This document shows, one piece after another, positions 54,676-63,309 of a DNA stretch of 64,000 nt. Each line of letters begins with the position of its first letter. The first letter of the stretch is position 1. A program made the position numbers and the translations under genes. Where the stretch lies: contig NZ_CP141214.1 in NCBI RefSeq assembly GCF_035610345.1, positions 62,001 through 126,000 of the forward strand, in the 5' to 3' direction. Below the pieces are notes generated by a model, which had not been told where the DNA came from, did no database searches, and worked only from the letters and a program-made list of their open reading frames with translations. Source of the DNA: Sinorhizobium meliloti. GTDB taxonomy: Bacteria; Pseudomonadota; Alphaproteobacteria; Rhizobiales; Rhizobiaceae.

Positions 54676-54845
54676 GAACGAAACTGATTCTTGTCGCAAT
54701 CGCGATTTTCCTGGCGTTCGGCAGCACCGGCATCTGGTTCCTCATCTCCGAAAAGCAGGCTGTACAGGAGCGCCGCGAAAAGTTCTTCGGCTCGTCGAAG
54801 GAGTATCCAACCTCTGGCGGCGAAAAGATGAAGGTCGAGTGGTGA
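54669..54845 (+). CDS. trbK: TrbK-like entry-exclusion protein
   Basis: A 58-residue protein encoded between trbJ and trbL, too small to be picked up easily. It has one N-terminal membrane helix (LILVAIAIFLAFGSTGIWFL) and a C-terminal tail QERREKFFGSS... TSGGEKMKVEW. TrbK of RP4 is a lipoprotein that blocks redundant mating; here no lipobox Cys is visible, so it should be a simple membrane-anchored protein. The ATG overlaps the trbJ stop region by 7 bp; a GTG start three bases later is possible. Confidence 0.8.
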   Translation: MVRTKLILVAIAIFLAFGSTGIWFLISEKQAVQERREKFFGSSKEYPTSGGEKMKVEW

Positions 54846-54849
54846 GCAC

Positions 54850-56028
54850 ATGACGGAGATATCTCTTCGGCGGCTCCGAGCCCCGATGCTGGTTACCACC
54901 TTCTGCATACTGGCAGCACAGCCAGCCCTCGCTCAAGAAGGTTCAGTTCTTACCTCATTGCAGAGCCAGATCACCACGGCCGCAAAGGGGTGGGAAACGA
55001 CCGTCATCGATGCGGCAAAAACCTTGTTCTGGATCCTCGCCACGATCGAGATTGGTATCGCGGCCGTCTGGTTGGCTCTGCAGGCCGCAACGCTCGAGAG
55101 CTGGTTCGGTGAGCTTGTGAAACGGATCATGTTCGTCGGCTTTTTTGCCTTCGTTTTGGCACAAGGGCCGACCTTCGCGAAGGCAGTGGTCGATAGTCTG
55201 TTTCAGATTGGCGCCGGCGGCGGTACTTCGTCTCCAGCCGACGTCTTCAACGCCGGACTCGCCGTTTCGACCAAGATGTCGGAGAAGATACAGTTCGGTC
55301 TCTTTGAGGACAACGCGTTAGCGATCTCGGCTGCTTTTGCCATGCTCGTCGTGGTCATCTCGTTTTCGCTCATTGCCGCGATTTTCGTGTCCGTCATGGT
55401 CGAGATGTATATCGGCCTGCTCGCCGGCATGATCATGCTTGGCCTGGGTGGTTCGTCGTATACGAAGGACTTCGCAATCCGATATCTGATCTACGCTTTT
55501 TCGGTTGGAATGAAGCTGATGGCGCTTGTCATGATCTCGCGTATCGGCTCGGAGGTGCTGATCGGATTGGCGAACGAACCTGACGTTGGTGATCAGTTCC
55601 AGACAGCGCTCGCAATTGCCGGTATTGCTGTCGTCGTCTTTATCGTCGCGATCTACGTTCCGAACATTATGCAGGGCGTCGTTCAGGGTGCATCCGTTTC
55701 AGGTGGAATGGAGGCGATCAGGCACGGTGGTCAGGCGGCATCCTTTGCCACCGGGGCAGGGTTCCTAGCGGCCGGTGCAGCCGGGGCGGGATTCGCTGCG
55801 ACTCAAACCGCACGGGCCGCAGGGTCATCCGGTGCAGGTGCCATGCTTCGAGGTTTTGGCGCAGGGATCGGATCCGCAGGAAAAGCGGCGGGCTCGGCTG
55901 CCAAGGAGAAGGCCATCGGTTCTCCTGGTGCTTATGCAGGATCGATCCTCGGGCTCGCCAACGCCAAGCTGGACCAGAGTCGCAGCGGGCAGAGCGGGCT
56001 AAAGCCACCTCCCGAACGCAAAGACTAA
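54850..56028 (+). CDS. trbL: Conjugal transfer protein TrbL (VirB6-like)
   Basis: A 392-residue polytopic inner-membrane protein: signal-like N-terminus (MLVTTFCILAAQPALAQEG), then about six hydrophobic segments between residues ~60 and 290, and an Ala/Gly-rich tail (SAAKEKAIGSPGAYAG). This is the TrbL/VirB6 channel component. It begins 4 bp after trbK. The Gly/Ala-rich C-terminus is usual. Confidence 0.93.
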   Translation: MTEISLRRLRAPMLVTTFCILAAQPALAQEGSVLTSLQSQITTAAKGWETTVIDAAKTLFWILATIEIGIAAVWLALQAATLESWFGELVKRIMFVGFFAFVLAQGPTFAKAVVDSLFQIGAGGGTSSPADVFNAGLAVSTKMSEKIQFGLFEDNALAISAAFAMLVVVISFSLIAAIFVSVMVEMYIGLLAGMIMLGLGGSSYTKDFAIRYLIYAFSVGMKLMALVMISRIGSEVLIGLANEPDVGDQFQTALAIAGIAVVVFIVAIYVPNIMQGVVQGASVSGGMEAIRHGGQAASFATGAGFLAAGAAGAGFAATQTARAAGSSGAGAMLRGFGAGIGSAGKAAGSAAKEKAIGSPGAYAGSILGLANAKLDQSRSGQSGLKPPPERKD

Positions 56029-56052
56029 CAGCAATCAGAAAGTGATCGATCG

Positions 56053-56715
56053 ATGGCAGCGAACCGCGCCCCCGAAAACCCGTATCTTGCCGCGCGCCAG
56101 GAATGGAGTGAGCGATACGGCTCCTATGTCCAGGCAGCCGCTGCATGGCGCATCGTCGGCATTCTGGGTCTGACTATGGCAGTGATCGCCTTCGGGTATG
56201 CCATGTATCTCAGCACCCAAGTCAAACTGGTTCCCTATATCGTCGAAGTCGACAAACTTGGAACCGCAGCGACCGCCGGGTTCCCTGAACAGATCGAATA
56301 TGCCGACGTTCGGGTGGTGCGCGCCACGCTCGGCAATTTCGTCACCAGCTTCCGTTCGATCACGCCGGACGCCGTGGTTCAGAAGCAATACATCGACCGA
56401 ACCTACGCACTCCTTCGGACGTCCGATCCGTCGACGCAGAAGATCAATGACTGGTTCCGAAGCAATTCACCGTTCGAGAAGGCCAAGTTGTCGACGGTGG
56501 CCATCGAGGTCAACAACATCGTCGCGCTTTCGAACCAGACCTATCAGATCGACTGGACCGAATACGAAAGGGACCGGAAGGGCAAAGAAACGGGCACACG
56601 CCGGTTCCGCGGCATCGCGACGGTCACGCTGACGGCGCCACAGGACGAAGCGACCATCCGCCACAATCCAATCGGTCTCTACGTCCGGGATTTCGACTGG
56701 ACAGCACAGCTATAA
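56053..56715 (+). CDS. trbF: Conjugal transfer protein TrbF (VirB8-like)
   Basis: A 220-residue bitopic protein: [18 protein letters not shown], cytosolic N-terminus, one membrane helix around residues 33-55 ([20 protein letters not shown]), and a VirB8-like periplasmic domain ([21 protein letters not shown] [13 protein letters not shown]). It nucleates assembly of the pore between TrbL and the TrbG/H/I core. Confidence 0.94.
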   Translation: MAANRAPENPYLAARQEWSERYGSYVQAAAAWRIVGILGLTMAVIAFGYAMYLSTQVKLVPYIVEVDKLGTAATAGFPEQIEYADVRVVRATLGNFVTSFRSITPDAVVQKQYIDRTYALLRTSDPSTQKINDWFRSNSPFEKAKLSTVAIEVNNIVALSNQTYQIDWTEYERDRKGKETGTRRFRGIATVTLTAPQDEATIRHNPIGLYVRDFDWTAQL

Positions 56716-56731
56716 GGGCAGGGGACTTCAC

Positions 56732-57544
56732 ATGCAAAGAACAGGATTTATCGCAGCCGCCGTCTGCATAGCCGGACTCGTCATTGCGACGGGTGCACAT
56801 GCACAAAGCATGACGTCGAACGAGGTGAAGGGAACTAACATTTCGCGGAAGTGGCGCGGCACACCCGGACTGGTTACCACCGGGCTGGATGGAAAGGTCA
56901 TCTTTCTCTTCGGCGAAACTCAGCCGTCCGTGGTCTGCTCGCCGCTGCAGGTCTGCGATATTGAGCTGCAGGGCGGCGAGATCGTCCGCGATGTCCTCGT
57001 CGGCGACACCGTTCGCTGGAAGGTGGAGCCGGCGACCTCCGGCGCCACCGGCGGTCAGGCTATCCACTTGATCGTCAAGCCGTCGGAACCGGGTCTCGTC
57101 ACCTCCATGGTGGTCACGACGTCGCGTCGCACCTATCACATCCAACTCAAGTCCCATCCGAGCCAGTACATGGCCCGCGTTGGCTTCGAATATCCCGAGG
57201 ATGTCTCGACCAAGCTCGCGGACATCAATGCCCGGCTCGATACCGGCGGAATACTCGGAACGGCGCCCGATAAACTGAACTTCTCCTACTCGGTGAGTGG
57301 GAGCGCCTCTTGGAAGCCGAAGCGCGTCTATTCGGATGGTGTAAAAACCTACATCCAGTTTTCCAAATCGATCTCGGGACAGGATGCGCCGGTGCTGTTC
57401 GTTGTCAACGGGGGCCAGAACCGCATCGTCAATTACCGGATGAAGAACGACGTGATGATCGTCGACTACGCAATCGACAAGGCGATCCTCGTCTCCGGAG
57501 TTGGCTGGCGGCAACAGAAGATCACCATCCGGCGGGGAGGCTGA
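56732..57544 (+). CDS. trbG: Conjugal transfer protein TrbG (VirB9-like)
   Basis: A 270-residue periplasmic/outer-membrane core protein with a signal peptide ([21 protein letters not shown]) and the VirB9/CagX fold: [33 protein letters not shown] and the C-terminal RPVLFVVN-like [12 protein letters not shown]. It forms the outer-membrane complex with TrbH and TrbI. It is 16 bp after trbF and ends directly against trbH. Confidence 0.94.
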   Translation: MQRTGFIAAAVCIAGLVIATGAHAQSMTSNEVKGTNISRKWRGTPGLVTTGLDGKVIFLFGETQPSVVCSPLQVCDIELQGGEIVRDVLVGDTVRWKVEPATSGATGGQAIHLIVKPSEPGLVTSMVVTTSRRTYHIQLKSHPSQYMARVGFEYPEDVSTKLADINARLDTGGILGTAPDKLNFSYSVSGSASWKPKRVYSDGVKTYIQFSKSISGQDAPVLFVVNGGQNRIVNYRMKNDVMIVDYAIDKAILVSGVGWRQQKITIRRGG

Positions 57545-57547
57545 GTG

Positions 57548-57985
57548 ATGCGCAAAGCTCTCGTTTTCATCGTCGCTGCCGTTTTTCTTTCCAGTTGCCA
57601 AACTGCCGAGGAAAGATTGGACACCAGCTCAAACGCCACTGCGGTGACTGCCCCGGCCGCAAGCGCAATCGCCGGTGATATGGCGAGCCGGTTCGCCGAG
57701 CAAATTGGCCCGGCAGGCACCACAACCATCATGATGGGCAAGGGCACGTCGGAGTATGGGATGGCCCTCGAGGCCGCGCTGAAGGGATGGGGCTACACGG
57801 TCGTTACCGACGGGAAGATCGGAAAGGACGTGAAACCCGTCGAGCTCGCCTATTCGATCGATGGCGTTGACGGTCAGGTGCTCGCGCGACTCTCCACGCC
57901 GTCTATCGCCCTTGGCCGGGCGTATACAGCAACAGCAGTCGGCGCTACGCCGGCAAGCCCGCTTTCCGTCATGCAGCGTAATTGA
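57548..57985 (+). CDS. trbH: Conjugal transfer lipoprotein TrbH (VirB7-like role)
   Basis: A 145-residue lipoprotein: signal KALVFIVAAVFLSSC with the lipidated Cys near residue 17, a Ser/Thr/Ala linker, and a globular domain (ALEAALKGWGYTVVTDG). It anchors the TrbG/TrbI core in the outer membrane. The ATG at 57548 is 3 bp after the trbG stop, with a GTG immediately before it as the alternative start. Confidence 0.92.
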   Translation: MRKALVFIVAAVFLSSCQTAEERLDTSSNATAVTAPAASAIAGDMASRFAEQIGPAGTTTIMMGKGTSEYGMALEAALKGWGYTVVTDGKIGKDVKPVELAYSIDGVDGQVLARLSTPSIALGRAYTATAVGATPASPLSVMQRN

Positions 57986-57997
57986 GGGGAGACAGAT

Positions 57998-59299
57998 ATG
58001 GTCCAGTCTCTCCATCTTGGTGCGTCGGCTCATGCCGATGATGAGAACAGCATGCGCCGAATCAATCGGCTGCCGATCATCATCGCCATCGTTCTCGTCG
58101 CGCTATTCGTTGGCGTGGTCGTGATCGGACTGTCGTGGCGCGGGCTTCCCTTTGCCCGAAACAGCGATATCGACAGTGCTTCGAATACTCCCGCAACCAA
58201 TTTCGGGGACCAGCTCAAGCGCGGCATTGCCGACGGCATCATCGGTGAGCCGGTTGAGCGGGAAGCGTTTCAGCCAACGCCTGCCGTCGAGCAGAAAGTT
58301 GAGAAGGAGGCGCCGGCTGTTGCTCGCCGACCCCTCGAACAGGAAGAGCGACGCCCCCCGCTGGAATCGGAAGAAGAATGGCGGGACCGTCTGAAGCGGG
58401 AGCAGGATGAACAGTATATCCGAGAGGCCCAGCGCCAGCGGATGGCTCGCCTGCAGGCGCGTGCAACGGCGCTGGACTCCCCATTGAAGGTCGATATTTC
58501 CGAAATTGAAAAAGCCGCAACGATTACCACAGACTCGAGCGGCCAAAATTCGACTGGGGCAGGCACGAGGGTCTCGGATCTCTATGCCGCGGCAACGAAC
58601 GCCGGCCTTATGGGTCAGAATGTCGATCCGAATGGCAAAGCCTCGAAGGAAGTTTTTTTCAACCAGGACATCAAAGATCTCGGTTATCTGCCGAATCAGA
58701 CCGTGAAGCAGATCTCGCTCTACGAGCTGAAACGCGGCTCGGTCGTTCCCGCTACGTTGATCACCGGCCTCAACTCTGATCTTCCGGGACGGATCACAGC
58801 GCAGGTGAGCCAGAACGTCTTTGATAGCGCGACGGGCTACCAGCTCCTCATACCGCAGGGTGCGAAGCTGCTCGGCCGCTATGACTCCAAGGTCTCATTC
58901 GGGCAGGAAAGGGTCCTTGTCGTCTGGACGGACCTCATTTTTCCGAACGGCTCAACCCTTCAGATCGGGGGCATGGCAGGCACTGACGCGGAAGGATATG
59001 GCGGCTTAAAGGACAAGGTCGATCGGCACCTGTGGCGCACGTGGAGTTCGGCAGCACTCGTTGCCTTGATCGGGACCGGGATTGACATGTCAATGCCCGA
59101 AAGTTCGACGCTTGCGACGCAGGATACCGCATCCGATGCGGCGCGAAGAAACTTCGCCGAATCGTTTGGTCGGGTGGCGGAGCAGACAATCTCGAAGAAC
59201 CTGAATGTTCAGCCAACAATCCGCATTCGGCCAGGTTACAGATTCAACGTGTTAGTGGACCAGGACATCATTTTCCCGTCCGCTTACCGTGGAATTTAA
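57998..59299 (+). CDS. trbI: Conjugal transfer protein TrbI (VirB10-like)
   Basis: A 433-residue protein spanning both membranes: short cytosolic N-terminus, one helix (IIIAIVLVALFVGVVVIGLSW, residues ~29-49), a Glu/Pro/Arg-rich periplasmic linker, and the C-terminal VirB10 beta-barrel domain (GSVVPATLITGLNSDLPGRI, YQLLIPQGAKLLGRYDS, RPGYRFNVLVDQDI). It is the last gene of the trb operon. A bulged hairpin (CCTTaGGTT / AACCAAGG, 59334-59351) follows and may act as terminator. Confidence 0.94.
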   Translation: MVQSLHLGASAHADDENSMRRINRLPIIIAIVLVALFVGVVVIGLSWRGLPFARNSDIDSASNTPATNFGDQLKRGIADGIIGEPVEREAFQPTPAVEQKVEKEAPAVARRPLEQEERRPPLESEEEWRDRLKREQDEQYIREAQRQRMARLQARATALDSPLKVDISEIEKAATITTDSSGQNSTGAGTRVSDLYAAATNAGLMGQNVDPNGKASKEVFFNQDIKDLGYLPNQTVKQISLYELKRGSVVPATLITGLNSDLPGRITAQVSQNVFDSATGYQLLIPQGAKLLGRYDSKVSFGQERVLVVWTDLIFPNGSTLQIGGMAGTDAEGYGGLKDKVDRHLWRTWSSAALVALIGTGIDMSMPESSTLATQDTASDAARRNFAESFGRVAEQTISKNLNVQPTIRIRPGYRFNVLVDQDIIFPSAYRGI

Positions 59300-60322
<1,023 letters not shown>

Positions 60323-60325
60323 GGT

Positions 60326-60646
60326 CTAATCGTCGCCTTCAAACGGCACGTCTGGAACGTAGCCGAGTGCATCCAGAATTTCCGAGAGCTTCTCCTGATG
60401 GGCTTCGGACTTTTTCTGACGTGCGATATATTCGTCCTGAAGCGTCTGGAGCACGGAACTGGAAGTTGACGGGTCGTCGCTTGCGCGCGACCACTCGTCA
60501 TAGACGGCCTGATCGGCTGCGAGAAGCCGGCGGTGTTCGAGGATCGCCGAAACAGCCAGGACCTCTAATTCCGATTTTTGCATCAAACCGCAGCGAGACT
60601 GTCTTCCAATTTTTTCGTCTGCCCCGGATGAGCTGGCGTTCTTCAT
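60326..60646 (-). CDS. traM: TraR antiactivator TraM
   Basis: A 106-residue helical protein matching TraM: ELEVLAVSAILEHRRLLAADQ, long helices rich in Gln/Lys/Glu, and the C-terminal ILDALGYVPDVP. TraM forms a complex with TraR and keeps it from DNA until the signal accumulates. AGGAGACAAGG before the ATG at 60646 decides the start (a further ATG at 60667 lacks a site). It is convergent with traR, 3 bp apart, as on Ti- and pNGR234a-type plasmids. Confidence 0.88.
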   Translation of the reverse strand: MKNASSSGADEKIGRQSRCGLMQKSELEVLAVSAILEHRRLLAADQAVYDEWSRASDDPSTSSSVLQTLQDEYIARQKKSEAHQEKLSEILDALGYVPDVPFEGDD

Positions 60647-60837
60647 CCTTGTCTCCTCTAACTTCATTTTAAGACCGCCAAGAACCGAGGCTTAGTTCGC
60701 GTCGCATACGCTTGCGATTAGATACCAGATTACCGGAGGATAGGAGAGAGTCGAAATCTTCGAACGGTTCACCGTCCCACACGAAGAGAAGCTTCGGCCA
60801 CCGCGGCATCACCTTGATTCGTCAAATGTAATGTCGC

Positions 60838-60870
60838 TGTAGAGAATACTCCGTGGTGAAATACTCTACA
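60838..60870. promoter_or_regulatory. Operator-like repeats before the XRE gene
   Basis: TGTAGAG-N19-CTCTACA, a perfect 7-bp inverted repeat ending 19 bp before the ATG at 60890. The direct repeat AATACTC (60845-60851 and 60860-60866) lies within it. This arrangement suits autoregulation by a small XRE protein. Confidence 0.55.
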
Positions 60871-60889
60871 AGCCGTTGCTCTCTCGATC

Positions 60890-61111
60890 ATGGAGATTCG
60901 AGAGGTATTTGCACGAAATCTGAAAGCCGCGCGTCGGGCCAAAGGCCTGTCGCAAGAAGAGCTTGCTTATCGCGCAGGTATCGATCGCACCTACATCAGT
61001 TCCCTGGAACGCAGCGTTTACAATGCGAGCATCGATGTGGTGGATCGCTTGGCAATGGTTTTAGAAGTAGAAGCGTCTGATTTGCTGAAACGGACAGCAG
61101 AGAAGAAATGA
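60890..61111 (+). CDS. Small XRE/Cro-like helix-turn-helix protein
   Basis: A 73-residue single-domain regulator (FARNLKAARRAKGLSQEELAYRAGIDRTYISSLERS). The size and sequence resemble controller (C) proteins of restriction-modification systems and small antitoxin-like repressors. No ribosome-binding site of note precedes the ATG at 60890. A complex repeat at 60838-60870 lies just upstream and is its probable operator. No restriction or methylase gene is adjacent in this window, so its target beyond itself is unknown. It is the first gene of an apparent insertion between traM and traH. Confidence 0.8.
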   Translation: MEIREVFARNLKAARRAKGLSQEELAYRAGIDRTYISSLERSVYNASIDVVDRLAMVLEVEASDLLKRTAEKK

Positions 61112-61209
61112 ACGCCTTGCTAGCCTGATCAGCAGCGAGATCGAAAAGCGAGGTCGGCCTTTACGGCAGCCATCTCCTGCAATCTTTATTCTCCATAAGG
61201 AGAATGATT

Positions 61210-61842
61210 ATGACCAGCACGTCACACGTCTACACGCCCGCCGAGGCGGCGGCTGTCAGCGAGATCGCTGTGAAATCGGTGCACAATGCGATCGACAAGC
61301 GCATCATCGAGACTCATCTCGTTGGTAGCAGGGGTCGAGCACTCACCGATCAGGATCTGCTTCGGTTGAAGCTCTGGTACGGCGTCGGATCGATCTTGTC
61401 TGCCGAGCGCCGCAAGCGCTTGTTCGACACCATCGACCAGAATCCCGATGCCGAAACTGTCAGGGCAGACGATTATCTCATTATCGACGTTGCGCGGGCA
61501 CGAGAACAACTGGCCGCGCGGGCCGAGGCGCTTCGAGAAGCCGAACGAATGATTGAAAGCGTGAAAGGTGTCGTGGGTGGCGAGCCGGTTTTCAAGCGAA
61601 CCCGTGTTCCTGTACGAACGATTGCCGCGATGAAGACCCAAGGCGCAAGTACAGCGGAAATCGTTGAGGGCTATCCTTCGCTCACCGAGCGTATGGTGGA
61701 ACTTGCCGAGATCTGGGTTGCGGCCCATCCCGCCAGGGGACGTCCGAGGAAGCTTTCGGAGCAGGGCCTGAAGGTGAAATCCGTGAAGCGCCTGGTCCTT
61801 CGGAACGAGAACGTCCCCAAACCATCTGGCTCGACCTCGTGA
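61210..61842 (+). CDS. DUF433-type antitoxin
   Basis: A 210-residue protein. The N-terminal ~70 residues look like a MerR/excisionase-type winged helix (HVYTPAEAAAVSEIAVKSVHNAI), the C-terminal part is a DUF433 domain (VVGGEPVFKRTRVPVRTIAAM... EIVEGYPSLTERM), and a basic tail follows. DUF433 proteins are the antitoxins of DUF5615 PIN-like toxins. AAGGAG supports the ATG at 61210 rather than 61204. The stop overlaps the toxin's GTG (GTGA), the standard layout. The antitoxin frame is intact although its toxin is broken. Confidence 0.8.
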   Translation: MTSTSHVYTPAEAAAVSEIAVKSVHNAIDKRIIETHLVGSRGRALTDQDLLRLKLWYGVGSILSAERRKRLFDTIDQNPDAETVRADDYLIIDVARAREQLAARAEALREAERMIESVKGVVGGEPVFKRTRVPVRTIAAMKTQGASTAEIVEGYPSLTERMVELAEIWVAAHPARGRPRKLSEQGLKVKSVKRLVLRNENVPKPSGSTS

Positions 61843-62106
61843 AGTTTCTTATTGATGAATGCCCTCACACATCATTCGTGGCCGTGGCCCAAGCTCACGG
61901 CCAGGATTGTTTCCAATGTGAATTGGCTCGGGTTTAGCGGCGAAACCGACTGGCATCTGATGCCTCGGATCATCGAGGGGGATTTCATCCTCGTGACGAA
62001 CAAAGGCCGCGACTTCCGGAAGCTTTGCGGATACCGGCCGTGCAATAGATGCGTGGGCATCGGTTTGAAACATCCTGACGCTGCTCAGCAATCACATGGT
62101 CCATAG
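61839..62106 (+). pseudogene. Frameshifted DUF5615-family PIN-like toxin
   Basis: A GTG start overlaps the antitoxin stop and reads KFLIDECPHTSFVAVAQAHG, the typical start of DUF5615 toxins (catalytic Asp-Glu pair). The frame then ends at TAG (61933-61935). In the +1 frame the protein continues as VNWLGFSGETDWHLMPRI and DFILVTNKGRDFRKLCG, the rest of the family core. Removing one A from CCAATG (61915/61916) restores a continuous reading frame, so a single-base insertion explains the break. After LCG the sequence no longer resembles the family and stops at 62106, against the converging ATPase gene. The toxin should be inactive. Confidence 0.75.
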
Positions 62107-63294
62107 AATGGACAAGGGCGCTGCCTGCAATTTTTCTCCGAAAGGCGTCACGCGGTCATGATCGTGCAAGACCAGTCCACGCACGAAACGACCGCCAACC
62201 GCTTCCTGCAACTGACGCAATCCCCTGAAATCCTCAGTCTTCACCGTCGCTGATGCCTTGACCTCTATTCCGACGATCCGACCACGGCGATCCTCGATGA
62301 CGACATCGACCTCGTCCTGATCTTTGGTCCTGTAATGCGAAAACGAAAAGCGCCGGTCAGACCAGGAGGCAAGCTTCAAAAGCTCGGAAACAACGAAGCT
62401 TTCAAGCAACGCTCCATACCGTGTTCTGTTTTCACGCAGCGCTTCGGATACGTCCTCCCGCAAGCTCGCCAGCAGTCCCGTATCGAGAAAGTGCAGTTTG
62501 GGCGTTTTTATCAGCCGGCTTAACCGGTTGTTCGACCATGGCGCCAGCGTTCTGATCAGAAAAAGCCGCTCGAGAATGGCTACATCTTTTTGCGCGGTGA
62601 CGCTCGACAGTCCCAATGCGGCACCGAAACTGCTGTGGTTCACCAGTTGGCCGGCATGTTCCGCAAGAACATCCAGCAACCGCGGCAGTCGATCGAGTTG
62701 ATCGATGTTGGCGATGTCGCGAACGTCCCGATCGAGAATCAGGGCCACGTAGTCTTCCAACCAGGCGACCCGCCGGGCAGGCGTCGCTCTGCGCAAGACC
62801 TCCGGATAGCCACCGCGCAGCACGGTTTCCAGAAGATCATCACCAAATATAGCGTCCTCGCCGGTCGCGGGTTCCTCACCAGCGAATAGACGATCCAGCA
62901 AATCACCCGGGGTCGAACGGATTTCGGACTGGGCGAAAGGCAGGAGCGGGACCACGGCCATGCGCCCGGCAAGGGAGTCCGCAATCGCGGGCACAGTTGC
63001 CAGATTGGCCGAACCTGTGAGTAGAAATCGGCCCGGGGCGTCGTCGCGGTCAACGCTTTCCTTAATTGCCAGTATCAGTTCGGGCGCCCGCTGAACTTCA
63101 TCGATCACGCTCCTGTTAAGGCCCCGGACAAAACCGACCGGATCAGCCTTGGCAGCACTGAGCGCGCCGGCGTCGTCGAGGGTGATATAGGCGCGATCAG
63201 GGCCTGAGAATTGCCGCGCAAGAGTTGTCTTTCCAGCTTGCCTTGGGCCGGCTATCAGGACGACACGAGTGTCGGCAAGCGCAGTCTCGACTAT
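62092..63294 (-). CDS. AAA ATPase with DUF4143 domain, start codon apparently lost
   Basis: Homology-like sequence covers a whole AAA/DUF4143 protein of about 400 residues: Walker A AGPRQAGKTTLARQF, Walker B SVIDEVQRAP, sensor LLTGSANL, an intact C-terminal domain with the EVDVVIED...GIEVKAS nuclease-like motif. No ATG, GTG or TTG exists between an in-frame TAG (63312-63310) and Walker A. GGAGG at 63307-63303 is perfectly spaced from an ATA codon (63294-63292), as if an ATG had mutated. The first usable start is GTG at 63108, which loses Walker A. Such ATPases are often mobile or defence-associated. It may be translated poorly or not at all. Confidence 0.65.
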   Translation of the reverse strand: MVETALADTRVVLIAGPRQAGKTTLARQFSGPDRAYITLDDAGALSAAKADPVGFVRGLNRSVIDEVQRAPELILAIKESVDRDDAPGRFLLTGSANLATVPAIADSLAGRMAVVPLLPFAQSEIRSTPGDLLDRLFAGEEPATGEDAIFGDDLLETVLRGGYPEVLRRATPARRVAWLEDYVALILDRDVRDIANIDQLDRLPRLLDVLAEHAGQLVNHSSFGAALGLSSVTAQKDVAILERLFLIRTLAPWSNNRLSRLIKTPKLHFLDTGLLASLREDVSEALRENRTRYGALLESFVVSELLKLASWSDRRFSFSHYRTKDQDEVDVVIEDRRGRIVGIEVKASATVKTEDFRGLRQLQEAVGGRFVRGLVLHDHDRVTPFGEKLQAAPLSILWTM

Positions 63295-63309
63295 CGGACG
63301 AGCCTCCGT

